Shown: in pieces, positions 53,787-62,458 of the stretch
Position numbering within the stretch: position 1 is the stretch's first letter
How the letters are laid out: each line of letters begins with the position of its first letter
The notes under the pieces: generated by a model
The model's input: the letters and a program-made list of their open reading frames with translations, nothing else
The model's database searches: none
What the model was told of the DNA's origin: nothing
From: Novosphingobium sp. SCN 66-18
GTDB taxonomy: Bacteria > Pseudomonadota > Alphaproteobacteria > Sphingomonadales > Sphingomonadaceae
Length of the DNA: 64,000 nt
Reading direction: 5' to 3'
NCBI GenBank assembly: GCA_001725355.1
Contig: MEGD01000021.1
Span: forward strand, 26,614 to 90,613
Made by a program: the position numbers and the translations under genes

Positions 53787-54866
53787 TCAGGCCCCGGCTT
53801 TGACCGCGAAGGACCACGCCGTTTCGGCGAGCGGCGTGACCCGTTCCGACATCTGCCGGGCATGCGCGCTGGAAGCGGTGCCATCGATCACGCGCTTCTT
53901 GATGCCCTGGATGATCCCGGCCAGGCGGAAGAAGTTGTACGCGAAGTACCAGTTCAGATCGGGCACGCCATCGCGCCCGGTGGCGGCGCAATAGCGTTCG
54001 ACGATTTCGTCCAGTTCGGGAATGCCCAGCGCCTTGCGATCAAGGTCCATCACGCCCGACCGGCCACCGTTCTCGGTGACCCAGGCCAGTGCGACATAGG
54101 TGAAATCGGCCAGCGGATCGCCCAGCGTGGACAGTTCCCAGTCCAGCACGGCGGCGACGCGGGCCTCGGTGGGCGCGAAGATCATGTTGTCGATGCGGTA
54201 ATCGCCGTGGACCACCGACGTGCGCGTCTGTTCGGGCAACGTGGCGGGGAGCCAGGCGATCAGCCGCTCCATCACGTCCATGTGTTCGGTCTCGGCCAGC
54301 TTGTACTGCTTGGTCCAGCGATCGACCTGCCGGCCGAAGTAGTTGCCGGGCTTGCCGAAATCCGAAAGCCCCGCCGCCTCGATGTCCGCGCTGTGCAGCG
54401 CTGCCAGCGTGTCGATCATGGCGTGATAGGTCTGGCGGCGGAAAGCGGGCGTGGCGCCGGGCATGGCGCCATCCCAGATCGTGCGGCCTTCGACCATGCC
54501 CATCACGTAGAACATCGATCCGACCACCGAATCGTCGGTGCACAGGCCATATTGCGGCGCCACCGGGAACCCGGTCTTCGCCAGCCCGGCCTGGACGCGG
54601 TGTTCGCGATCGACCGCGTGCGCGGAGGGCAGCAGCTTGCCGAACGGCTTGCGCCGCAGCACGTAGCTGCCCGACGGCGCGTCGATGCGATAGGTCGGGT
54701 TGGATTGCCCGCCCTTGAACTTGCGCACCGTCAGCGGGCCCTTGAAGCCTGCCACGTTGGCCGCGAACCATTCGGTCAGGCGGGCTTCGTCGAGCCGGTC
54801 GGCCCCTTCGGGCACGACCGTTCCGGTAAAGGCGGCCTGGGCGTCGATCGGGGCCGGATCGCTCAT
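53787..54866 (-). CDS. APH-type phosphotransferase, ACAD10/11 kinase-like
   Basis: 359-residue aminoglycoside-phosphotransferase-fold kinase. N-lobe FKGGQSNPTYRIDAPSGSYVLRRKP (in parts), Brenner motif VVHGDYRIDNMIF and DxD-type VLDWELSTLGDPLADF. It matches the kinase half of ACAD10/ACAD11, which phosphorylates 4-hydroxyacyl-CoA before dehydrogenation. ATG 54866 overlaps the upstream ADH stop (ATGA), and an acyl-CoA dehydrogenase lies one gene further up. Substrate inferred from that homology only. Confidence 0.85.
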   Translation of the reverse strand: MSDPAPIDAQAAFTGTVVPEGADRLDEARLTEWFAANVAGFKGPLTVRKFKGGQSNPTYRIDAPSGSYVLRRKPFGKLLPSAHAVDREHRVQAGLAKTGFPVAPQYGLCTDDSVVGSMFYVMGMVEGRTIWDGAMPGATPAFRRQTYHAMIDTLAALHSADIEAAGLSDFGKPGNYFGRQVDRWTKQYKLAETEHMDVMERLIAWLPATLPEQTRTSVVHGDYRIDNMIFAPTEARVAAVLDWELSTLGDPLADFTYVALAWVTENGGRSGVMDLDRKALGIPELDEIVERYCAATGRDGVPDLNWYFAYNFFRLAGIIQGIKKRVIDGTASSAHARQMSERVTPLAETAWSFAVKAGA

Positions 54867-55954
54867 TGGTCGAACACGATCACCGAACGGGCGGAATGGC
54901 CCTGCTTCATTTTCTCGAAGCCCTCGTTGATCCCTTCCAGCGGGATGCGCTCGGCAATGATCGTGTCGAGATCGAGCAGGCCGCGCATGTAGAAATCGAC
55001 CAGGCGCGGCAGGTCCACCGGGAAGCGGTTCATGCCCATGATCGCGCCTTGCAGCTTCTTGCCCGAAAGCAGGTCCATCGCCGGCAGGGCGACCGCGTGG
55101 TTCAGCGGCATCATGCCCAGGATCGTGGCGGTGCCGCCGCGGCGCAGCGACTTGACCGCGAGTTCGCCCGAGGCCGGCCGTCCCACCGCCTCGATCGCGT
55201 GATCGACGCCGCCCTTGGTCAGTTCGAGGATCTGCTTGGCCGCATCGGGGGCCATGGCGTCGACCACGTCGGTCGCGCCCAGCTTCTTCGCCAGTTCGCG
55301 TTTTTCCGGCATCGGATCGGCGGCAATGATCCGCCCCGCGCCGGCGATCTTCGCGGCGTTGACGGTGGCAAGGCCCACGCCGCCGCAGCCGACCACGGCC
55401 ACGGTTTCGCCCGGCGTCACCTTGCAGGCGTTGAACACCGCGCCGGCGCCGGTGGTCACCGCGCAGCCGATCACCGCCGCGCGATCGAGCGGCATGTCCG
55501 GATTGATCGCCACGCAGGCGTGTTCGTGCACCAGCATCATTTCCGCGAAGGCGGACAGGTTGAGCATCTGGTTGACCGTGCTGCCATCGCTGGCCCGCGT
55601 CAGGCGCGGGGCTTCGCCGGCGCCCCGGCGCGTATCGCCGCCCAGGCACAGCGCCATGCGGCCGGTGACGCAGAATTCGCAGTGCCCGCAGAAGGCGGAC
55701 AGGCAGGTGACGACCGCATCGCCCTTCTTCACGGTGCGGACTTCGCTGCCCACGGCCTCGACGATGCCGGCCGCTTCATGGCCCGGCACGGCGGGCAGCG
55801 GGTGGGGATAGGTGCCTTCGATGAAATGGAGGTCCGAATGGCACAGGCCGCAGGCCGCCGTGCGGATCAGCACCTCATGCGGGCCGGGCTTGGCAATGGC
55901 GAGCCGGTCGATTTCCAGCGGCTGGCCGGGCTTTTCGAGAATGGCGGCTTTCAT
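54863..55954 (-). CDS. Zinc-dependent alcohol dehydrogenase (MDR family)
   Basis: 363 residues. Catalytic zinc region CGLCHSDLHFIEG and GHEAAG; structural zinc cysteines in CGHCEFCVTGRMALC; NAD loop GCGGVGLATVNAAK. Resembles class III-like alcohol dehydrogenases acting on larger or thiol-bound alcohols. ATG 55954. Overlaps the kinase gene downstream, so the two are co-translated. Confidence 0.88.
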   Translation of the reverse strand: MKAAILEKPGQPLEIDRLAIAKPGPHEVLIRTAACGLCHSDLHFIEGTYPHPLPAVPGHEAAGIVEAVGSEVRTVKKGDAVVTCLSAFCGHCEFCVTGRMALCLGGDTRRGAGEAPRLTRASDGSTVNQMLNLSAFAEMMLVHEHACVAINPDMPLDRAAVIGCAVTTGAGAVFNACKVTPGETVAVVGCGGVGLATVNAAKIAGAGRIIAADPMPEKRELAKKLGATDVVDAMAPDAAKQILELTKGGVDHAIEAVGRPASGELAVKSLRRGGTATILGMMPLNHAVALPAMDLLSGKKLQGAIMGMNRFPVDLPRLVDFYMRGLLDLDTIIAERIPLEGINEGFEKMKQGHSARSVIVFDQ

Positions 55955-56035
55955 GGTTCTTGTTCCTTTGCGTTCCCCATCGGGACGGAGCAGGGCGGGC
56001 GTTTGCGGCGGAGTGCCCGATCGGCCCACCCCCAA

Positions 56036-56057
56036 CCCCTCCCGCACGCGGGAGGGG
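56036..56057. repeat. Palindromic repeat, family R3 copy
   Basis: CCCCTCCCGC (56036-56045) and GCGGGAGGGG (56048-56057), preceded by CCCACCCCCAA as at 32034. It lies between the ADH start and the acyl-CoA dehydrogenase stop and may terminate or attenuate read-through. Confidence 0.8.
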
Positions 56058-56077
56058 GGAGTTGGCGCCAGAGAGGC

Positions 56078-57367
56078 CTAGCGCGCCACGCCCAGATCGC
56101 CCGAGCTGAAGCCGCGATCGCCCTGCGGGCCTTCCGCGTGGCGGGCGAACTCGATGCGCGCGATGGCGCGGTTGTGGACTTCGTCCGGGCCATCCGCCAG
56201 CCGCAGCGTGCGCATGTGGGCATAGCTTTCGGCCAGGCCGAAGTCTTCGGAAACGCCGCCGCCGCCGTGCGCCTGGATCGCGTCGTCGATGATGCGCAGC
56301 GCCATGTTGGGGGCCTGCACCTTGATCATCGCGATTTCCAGCGCGGCCGCCTTGTTGCCCACCTTGTCCATCATGTCCGCCGCCTTCAGGCAGAGCAGGC
56401 GGGTCATGTCGATGTCGATGCGGGCCTGCGCGATGCGCTGCTCCCAGATCGAATGTTCGGACACGCGCTTGCCGAAGGCGACGCGCGATTGCAGCCGCTT
56501 GGCCATCTTGGCGATGGCTTCTTCCGCCACGCCGATCGTGCGCATGCAGTGGTGGATGCGGCCCGGCCCGAGGCGGCCTTGCGCGATTTCGAACCCGCGT
56601 CCTTCGCCCAGCAGGATGTTCGACGCCGGAATGCGCACGTTGTCGAGCCGGATTTCCATGTGGCCGTGCGGCGCGTCGTCATAGCCGAACACCGGCAGGA
56701 AGCGCTCGATCGTCACGCCCGGCGCATCCAGCGGCATCAGCACCATCGACTGCTGCTGGTGGCGCTTCGCCTCGAAATCGGTCTTGCCCATGACGATGGC
56801 GATCTTGCAGCGCGGATCGCCCGCGCCCGAGGACCACCACTTGCGTCCGTTGATGACGTATTCATCGCCTTCGCGGCGGATCGAGGTTTCGATATTGGTG
56901 GCGTCGGACGAGGCGACCTGCGGCTCAGTCATCAGGAAGGCGGAACGGATTTCGCCGTTCATCAAGGGCTTGAGCCATTCGTCCTTCTGTTCGCGGGTGC
57001 CATAGCGGTGCAGCACTTCCATGTTGCCGGTATCGGGCGCGGAGCAGTTGAAGGTTTCGCTGGCCCAGCCCACGCGGCCCATTTCCTCGGCGCAGAGCGC
57101 GTATTCGAGGTTGGTGAGGCCGGGGCCTTCGAAGGCGAAGCTGTCGTCCACATGGGCACGGCCGGACTGCGGCGGCATGAACAGGTTCCAGATGCCCTGC
57201 GCCTTGGCGCGGGCCTTTTCCTCTTCCAGGACCTGGATCACTTTCCAGCGTTCGCCGCTGTTCTTCTCGGCCTTGAACTCCGCGTTGCGCGGGCGGACAT
57301 GGCCCTCGATGAACTGGCGTACGCGGTCACGCCAATAGACCTGGCGTTCTGTGGGGTCGAAATCCAT
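56078..57367 (-). CDS. Acyl-CoA dehydrogenase, ACAD10/11-like
   Basis: 429-residue FAD flavoprotein. Family patterns: [19 protein letters not shown] (flavin/substrate region), [14 protein letters not shown], the [21 protein letters not shown] helix and [18 protein letters not shown] 57367. With the APH-type kinase two genes downstream it forms the separated equivalent of ACAD10/11. Electron acceptor would be ETF. A TTAACC-containing dyad lies about 60 nt upstream. Confidence 0.88.
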   Translation of the reverse strand: MDFDPTERQVYWRDRVRQFIEGHVRPRNAEFKAEKNSGERWKVIQVLEEEKARAKAQGIWNLFMPPQSGRAHVDDSFAFEGPGLTNLEYALCAEEMGRVGWASETFNCSAPDTGNMEVLHRYGTREQKDEWLKPLMNGEIRSAFLMTEPQVASSDATNIETSIRREGDEYVINGRKWWSSGAGDPRCKIAIVMGKTDFEAKRHQQQSMVLMPLDAPGVTIERFLPVFGYDDAPHGHMEIRLDNVRIPASNILLGEGRGFEIAQGRLGPGRIHHCMRTIGVAEEAIAKMAKRLQSRVAFGKRVSEHSIWEQRIAQARIDIDMTRLLCLKAADMMDKVGNKAAALEIAMIKVQAPNMALRIIDDAIQAHGGGGVSEDFGLAESYAHMRTLRLADGPDEVHNRAIARIEFARHAEGPQGDRGFSSGDLGVAR

Positions 57368-57495
57368 CTGTCCTCTCCTTGCGTCCGGGAAGAATTCACC
57401 GGGCATCGGGCGAATTCAAGCGAAAACTAACTGTGCGGTTAAAGCGGGCCTTGATCCGGAGCAAAACCGGTTCCGGGGGGCTTCAGGCCCGAGCG

Positions 57496-58923
57496 TCAGG
57501 GATGCAGTCCTCCCGCGTCGGGATCGCTCTGCGCCAGCTTGTCGAGCAGGGCGAGCCGCGCTTCGTGGGCGGCGCGGTCGATCGGAAAGCGCAGCGCGAT
57601 CAGGGCGGTGGCCACGGCGAGCAGGGCGGTGCAGACGGCATAGGCAAGGCTCAGCTTGTCTATCACCACCGCGGGCACCGCATCGGGCCGGGCGTTGGGC
57701 TGCAACTGCGCATAGCTGAGCAGCAGCCCGGCGGCGAAGATGCCCAGCCCGGTCGCGCACTTGGACGCCAGGAACGCCCCGGCCGACAGCGTGCCTTCCG
57801 ACCGGCGCCCGGTCTGTTCCTCCGACGCTTCCACCACGTCGGCCACCATCGACCACAGCGCGATCGAGGAAGTCACCATGAACATGTTGGCCAGCAGCGT
57901 GCAGATGAACATCGCCACCAGCGCCCGCGTGCTGCCGTCCGCCGCCCAGAGATCGAAATAGCGCAGCAGCAGCGGGCCGACCCAGAACAGCATGCCCAGC
58001 GGCGCGGTGGCGGCCACCGCGCCCGCCTTGCCCCAGCGTCGCTGCGCCGGTCCCGCGAGCAGCGAGGCGCCGATCACGCTGCCGAACAGCACCACGGGAT
58101 AAATCTGCAGCGCGGTGGGCGTGAAGCGCCAGACATAGAGATACAGGTAGTTCGACAGCGCGAACGTGATGCCCTGGCTGGTCATGGCGCAGGCGATGCC
58201 CGCCATCACCACCAGGCAGGCGGGGTGCGAGAAGCTTTCGCGGATTTCGCCCAGCGAACCGAGCAGTCCCTTGCCGGATGAGGCCTGTTGCGGCGGCCAG
58301 CCGGCGATGGTGCGATGGAGGCCGACGGCCGAACCCAGCACGCAGCCGGCCATCAGGATTGCCCCCGCGATGCCGAACGCGCGATAGCCTTCGCGCGCCA
58401 GCATCGCGTTGGGCAGGAACACGCCATAGGCCAGCAGCAGCATCAGCAGGCCCCCGCCCCAGGCGAAGACGAAGCGGAAGCGGGTCAGGCGGGTGCGCTC
58501 GTCGTAATCGCGGCTGATTTCCGCAACCAGCGCGGCAGAGGGCACTTCGCAGGCCGCGACCAGCCCGCGCACGAAAATGGCCGAGACCAGCAGCGTGGCG
58601 AAGCTGGGCGCGCCGGTGGGCGACCACAGCAGGACCCACGCGATTCCCAGCGGGATCGGGGCGAGATAGAGGAACGGCAGGCGACGGCCGAAGCGCGTGC
58701 GCGTGCGATCGCTGGCATGGCCCACCAGCGGATCGACCAGCCCGTCGAACACCAGCGCGATCAGCAGCGCCAGGCTGACGAGCCGGGCGTCCATGCCCAG
58801 CACCTGGTTGTAGAACAGCAGCAGGAAGGTGGAGAAGCCGTTGTCCTTGATCCCGTAGGCCACGCTGCCGAGCCCGGCGAATGTTGCGGTTCGCGTCGGA
58901 ACGCGGCCTTCTATCGGGATCAC
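57496..58923 (-). CDS. MFS transporter, glycoside-pentoside-hexuronide (GPH) type
   Basis: 475 residues, about twelve hydrophobic segments. GPH features: KDNGFSTFLLLFYNQVLG in helix 1, FDGLVDPLVGHASDRTRTRFGRRLPFLY (in parts) in loop 2-3. The GTG start at 58923 overlaps the SDR stop (GTGA), so it is coupled to the SDR at 58920. Despite the sugar-symporter name, relatives in sphingomonads accompany steroid, fatty-acid or terpenoid catabolism. Substrate unknown. Confidence 0.85.
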   Translation of the reverse strand: MIPIEGRVPTRTATFAGLGSVAYGIKDNGFSTFLLLFYNQVLGMDARLVSLALLIALVFDGLVDPLVGHASDRTRTRFGRRLPFLYLAPIPLGIAWVLLWSPTGAPSFATLLVSAIFVRGLVAACEVPSAALVAEISRDYDERTRLTRFRFVFAWGGGLLMLLLAYGVFLPNAMLAREGYRAFGIAGAILMAGCVLGSAVGLHRTIAGWPPQQASSGKGLLGSLGEIRESFSHPACLVVMAGIACAMTSQGITFALSNYLYLYVWRFTPTALQIYPVVLFGSVIGASLLAGPAQRRWGKAGAVAATAPLGMLFWVGPLLLRYFDLWAADGSTRALVAMFICTLLANMFMVTSSIALWSMVADVVEASEEQTGRRSEGTLSAGAFLASKCATGLGIFAAGLLLSYAQLQPNARPDAVPAVVIDKLSLAYAVCTALLAVATALIALRFPIDRAAHEARLALLDKLAQSDPDAGGLHP

Positions 58924-59768
58924 GCCGGCTGCCCGGCGTCTGCCATCTGCTGCAGGGCATCGAACATGCCCGGCATGGAGGGATCCCAGCTGTGCCGCGG
59001 GCCGATGGTGATGCCGCCATCGACGATCAGCGAGGTGCCGGTGACGAAGCCGGCGGCTTCGCTGGCCAGGAACAGCACGGCGTCGGCGATGTCGTCCGGC
59101 TGGCCGCCGCGCGCCACCGGCTGCGCGCTTTGCGACATCATCGCGATCGCGCCCTTGGCCTGCGCTTCGAGTTCGGCAGGCATTTCCAGCGAACGGGTGA
59201 AGATGTTGGTGTTGATGAAGCCCGGCTGCACCGCGTTGACGCGGATCTGGTGCTTGGCGAGGTCCGCCGCCGCGCACTTGGTCAGGTGCAGCACGCCGGC
59301 CTTCGCGACGGCATAGGCGGTGGGCGAATAGCCCGGCCCGACCGCCGCGACCGAGGAGGTGTTGACGATCGCCGCGCCCTTGCGGCCGATCATGTGCGGC
59401 ACCGCGTAGCGGATGCCGAACGCCACCGAGCGCAGCAGCAGGTCCATCGTGCGGTCCCAGCCGGCCGGCTCGATCTCCTCGATCGGGGCGCGGTCGCCGC
59501 CCGCGCCGGCATTGTTGAACACCACGTCGATCCCGCCGGTTTCGCCGGCGGCGCGATCCATCAGCGCCTTGATGTCCTCCGTCCGGGTCACGTCGCACCG
59601 CGCGGTGGCGATGCTGCCGTTGGTGGTCGCCGCCAGTGCGGCAAGGCCTTGCTCGTCGATGTCCGCCGCATAGACGCGGGTGCCTTCGGAGGCGAACTTG
59701 AGCGCGGTGGCGCGGCCGATTCCCGAGGCGGCACCCGTGACGACAACGGTCTTTCCTTCGAAGCGCAT
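58920..59768 (-). CDS. Short-chain dehydrogenase/reductase
   Basis: 282-residue SDR: TGAASGIG cofactor loop, NNAG, VNTSSVAA, catalytic YAVAK, and a C-terminal extension after the usual VDGGITIGPRH (WDPSMPGMFDALQQM). ATG 59768. Divergent from the acyl-CoA dehydrogenase at 59972 across 203 nt. Probable hydroxyacyl-CoA or alcohol dehydrogenase of this cluster. Confidence 0.85.
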   Translation of the reverse strand: MRFEGKTVVVTGAASGIGRATALKFASEGTRVYAADIDEQGLAALAATTNGSIATARCDVTRTEDIKALMDRAAGETGGIDVVFNNAGAGGDRAPIEEIEPAGWDRTMDLLLRSVAFGIRYAVPHMIGRKGAAIVNTSSVAAVGPGYSPTAYAVAKAGVLHLTKCAAADLAKHQIRVNAVQPGFINTNIFTRSLEMPAELEAQAKGAIAMMSQSAQPVARGGQPDDIADAVLFLASEAAGFVTGTSLIVDGGITIGPRHSWDPSMPGMFDALQQMADAGQPA

Positions 59769-59971
59769 GGTTCTCTCCCGGCCCGGTCGGGCCTGTGTTC
59801 TGGACCCTGTTCCGGTCTGTCTGTTTGGCCGGAAGCTTAGGCGCGAATGGGTCTTCGTCAATGCCTTGGCGCTTGACGCTACGGCATCCTCGCATCGCGC
59901 AAACCCTTGGAAATCCGCGCTTGCGCAAGCGCGGCGACTCGCCTTAACCTTGCGATTAAGAGAGGAGCCCG

Positions 59972-61135
59972 ATGATGTCTGATCCGGACCATTTCCGTCA
60001 GGAAATCCGCGCGTGGCTGGAAGCCAACTGCCCGCCGGAAATGCGCGAGCCCGTGCGCGACGAAGGCGATGTGTGCTGGGGCGGGCGGCGCTTCCAGTTC
60101 AAGAACGCGGCGCAGAAGACCTGGCTCGAACGCTGCGTGGCCAAGGGCTATACCGTGCCCGATTGGCCCAAGGCCTATGGCGGCGCGGGCCTGTCGCCGG
60201 CCGAGGCGAAAGTCTGGCGCGAGGAATGCGCCCGCATCGGCGCGCGCCCGCCGCTGTCGAGCTTCGGCATCTGGATGCTGGGGCCGGCGCTGCTCAAGTT
60301 CGGCACCGAAGAGCAGAAGGTCCACTACCTGGGCCAGATCGCGCGCGGCGAAATCCGCTGGTGCCAGGGCTATTCCGAGCCCGGATCGGGTTCCGACCTC
60401 GTCTCGCTCCAGACTTTCGGCGAGGATCAGGGCGACCACTGGGTGGTCAACGGCCAGAAGATCTGGACCAGCTATGCCGACAAGGCCGACTGGATCTTCT
60501 GTCTGGTCCGCACGGACAAGACCAACAAGTACCAGGGCATTTCCTTCCTGCTGTTCGACATGGAAAGCCCCGGCGTCACCACCAAGCCGATCAAGCTGAT
60601 TTCGGGCAGTTCGCCGTTCTGCGAGACGTTCTTCGACAACGTGAAGGTGCCCAAGGCGCAGATCGTCGGCCAGCTCAACCGCGGCTGGGACGTGGCGAAA
60701 TACCTCCTGGGCCACGAGCGCGAGATGATCTCGGGCGCGGGCGGCAGCGACCGGCTGACCACGATCGGCGCGGTGATCGCGCGGAACGGGCTGGAAGACC
60801 CGATCCTGCGCGCCGAACTGGCGCAGTTCGACGTCGATGCGCTGGCCTATACCGCGATGGGCGAGAAGTTCCTGGACGAGATCAAGGTGGGCAAGGCGCA
60901 TCCCGCGCAGCCCAACATGATGAAGTATGCCGGCACCGAGCTGAACAAGCGCCGGCACGAACTGCTCATGGCGGCGGGTGGCAGCACCGCGCTGGAATGG
61001 GAAAGCGAGGCCACCAGCGGCGGCACGCCGGCGCGATCGTGGCTGCGCACCAAGGCGAACTCGATCGAGGGCGGCACCAGCGAGGTCATGCTCAACGTGA
61101 TCGCCAAGCGCATCCTGGACCTTCCGGGGGCCTGA
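59972..61135 (+). CDS. Acyl-CoA dehydrogenase
   Basis: 387-residue FAD enzyme. Flavin region QGYSEPGSGSDLVSLQT, NGQKIWTSYADKADW, and a C-terminal IEGGTSEVMLNVIAKRIL where the EGxT loop normally holds the catalytic glutamate. AGGAG lies upstream; ATG 59975 is the slightly better-spaced start. Followed 138 nt later by a second, different acyl-CoA dehydrogenase and an SDR, so likely a beta-oxidation-like step on an unusual acyl chain. Paired genes like this often form a heteromeric enzyme. Confidence 0.88.
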   Translation: MMSDPDHFRQEIRAWLEANCPPEMREPVRDEGDVCWGGRRFQFKNAAQKTWLERCVAKGYTVPDWPKAYGGAGLSPAEAKVWREECARIGARPPLSSFGIWMLGPALLKFGTEEQKVHYLGQIARGEIRWCQGYSEPGSGSDLVSLQTFGEDQGDHWVVNGQKIWTSYADKADWIFCLVRTDKTNKYQGISFLLFDMESPGVTTKPIKLISGSSPFCETFFDNVKVPKAQIVGQLNRGWDVAKYLLGHEREMISGAGGSDRLTTIGAVIARNGLEDPILRAELAQFDVDALAYTAMGEKFLDEIKVGKAHPAQPNMMKYAGTELNKRRHELLMAAGGSTALEWESEATSGGTPARSWLRTKANSIEGGTSEVMLNVIAKRILDLPGA

Positions 61136-61148
61136 GCCCACCCGCGAG

Positions 61149-61265
61149 CCCTCTCCCCTTGAGGGGAGAGGGTTGGGAGAGGGGGCCGTCCTCCCAGCAC
61201 ACCGTTCACGGGCCGGCGCGAGAGACAGCCCCTCTCCCCGGCCCTCTCCCCTGAAGGGGAGAGGG
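61149..61265. repeat. Palindromic repeats, family R2 (two hairpins)
   Basis: CCCTCTCCCC-TTGA-GGGGAGAGGG at 61149-61172 and CCCTCTCCCC-TGAA-GGGGAGAGGG at 61242-61265. The right arm of the second, GGGGAGAGGG, lies just before the next start codon (61274) and serves as its Shine-Dalgarno sequence. Confidence 0.9.
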
Positions 61266-61273
61266 AGACAAGA

Positions 61274-62413
61274 ATGCCGCTGTACCATACCGAAGACCAG
61301 GCGATGCTCGCCGAAACCGTCACCGGCTTCATGGCCGACGAAGGCGGGATCAAGCAGCAGCTGCGCCACTGGCGCGACACCAACTGCCCCGACGGGTTCG
61401 GCCATGCGCTGTGGAAGCAGTTCGCCGAGCTGGGCCTGACCGGCATTCTCGCCGCCGAAGTTGATGGCGGGCTGGCGATGGGCCATGTCGAGGCGGGCAT
61501 CGTGCTCACCGAAATCGGCCGGAACCTCACCCCGTCGCCGTTCCTGACCACGGCGGTCATGGGCGTGACCGCGCTGTCCGCCGGATCGGACGAATTGCGC
61601 GGCCGCTGGCTGCCGGGCGTGATCGCGGGCGAGACGGTGCTGGCCGTGGCGATCGACGAAGGCCCCAAGCACCGCCCCGAACGGATCGCCTGCCGCGCCG
61701 AGAAGGCGGGCAACGGCTTCCGCCTTTCGGGCCGCAAGGACTTCGTGGTCCACGGCGCGTCGGCCGATGCCCTGATCGTGGCCGCGCGCACCTCGGGCAG
61801 CGACGGCGATGCCGATGGCGTGACTCTGTTCGCGGTGCCCAAGGATGCCGCGGGCGTGCGGCATGACGTGGTGCGGCTGGTCGACAGCGCGATGGCGAGC
61901 CACGTCACGTTCGATAACGTGGAGCTGGATGGCGATTGCGTGATCGGCGAGGTCGATGGCGGGCGCGCCCTGCTGAACCGGGTGCTCAATGCCGGCCGCG
62001 TGGGTGCGGCGGCGGAACAGACCGGCGTCGCTTCCGGCGCGTTCGACATCACCACGGCCTATCTCAAGACGCGCAAGCAGTTCGGCCAGCTGATCGGGGA
62101 GTTCCAGGCGCTGCAGCACCGCGCCGCGCATCTCTATTCGGAAATCGAGATTGCCGAGGCCGCCGTGATCAAGGCGCAGCAACTGCTCGATGCCGGTTCG
62201 GACAAGGCGGAGCTGATGGTCGCCGTGGCCAAGGCCAAGGCGGGCAAGGTCTGCAACCTGGCGGTGCGCGAAGGCGTGCAGATGCACGGCGGCGTGGGCA
62301 TGACCGACGAGTTCGACATCGGCCTCTACATGAAGCGCGACCGCGCGCTGTCGGAATTCACCGGCGATCCGTTCTACCATGCCGAGCGCGTGGCGAAGCT
62401 GAGCGGATATTGA
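61274..62413 (+). CDS. Acyl-CoA dehydrogenase family protein (second subunit or paralogue)
   Basis: 379 residues, acyl-CoA dehydrogenase fold but divergent: RLSGRKDFVVHGASADALIV, FDNVELDGDCVIGEVDGGRA, RKQFGQLIGEFQALQHRAAHLYSEIEIA (in parts) and MHGGVGMTDEFDIGLYMKRD. At the position of the usual EGxT catalytic loop it reads SEFTGDP, so activity of this chain is uncertain. It may form a heteromer with the protein at 59972. ATG 61274 with its ribosome site inside an R2 repeat. Confidence 0.85.
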   Translation: MPLYHTEDQAMLAETVTGFMADEGGIKQQLRHWRDTNCPDGFGHALWKQFAELGLTGILAAEVDGGLAMGHVEAGIVLTEIGRNLTPSPFLTTAVMGVTALSAGSDELRGRWLPGVIAGETVLAVAIDEGPKHRPERIACRAEKAGNGFRLSGRKDFVVHGASADALIVAARTSGSDGDADGVTLFAVPKDAAGVRHDVVRLVDSAMASHVTFDNVELDGDCVIGEVDGGRALLNRVLNAGRVGAAAEQTGVASGAFDITTAYLKTRKQFGQLIGEFQALQHRAAHLYSEIEIAEAAVIKAQQLLDAGSDKAELMVAVAKAKAGKVCNLAVREGVQMHGGVGMTDEFDIGLYMKRDRALSEFTGDPFYHAERVAKLSGY

Positions 62414-62458
62414 CCCTGATTGCCCTTCCCGTGCGGAAAGAAAGCGAAAGGCACTGAC

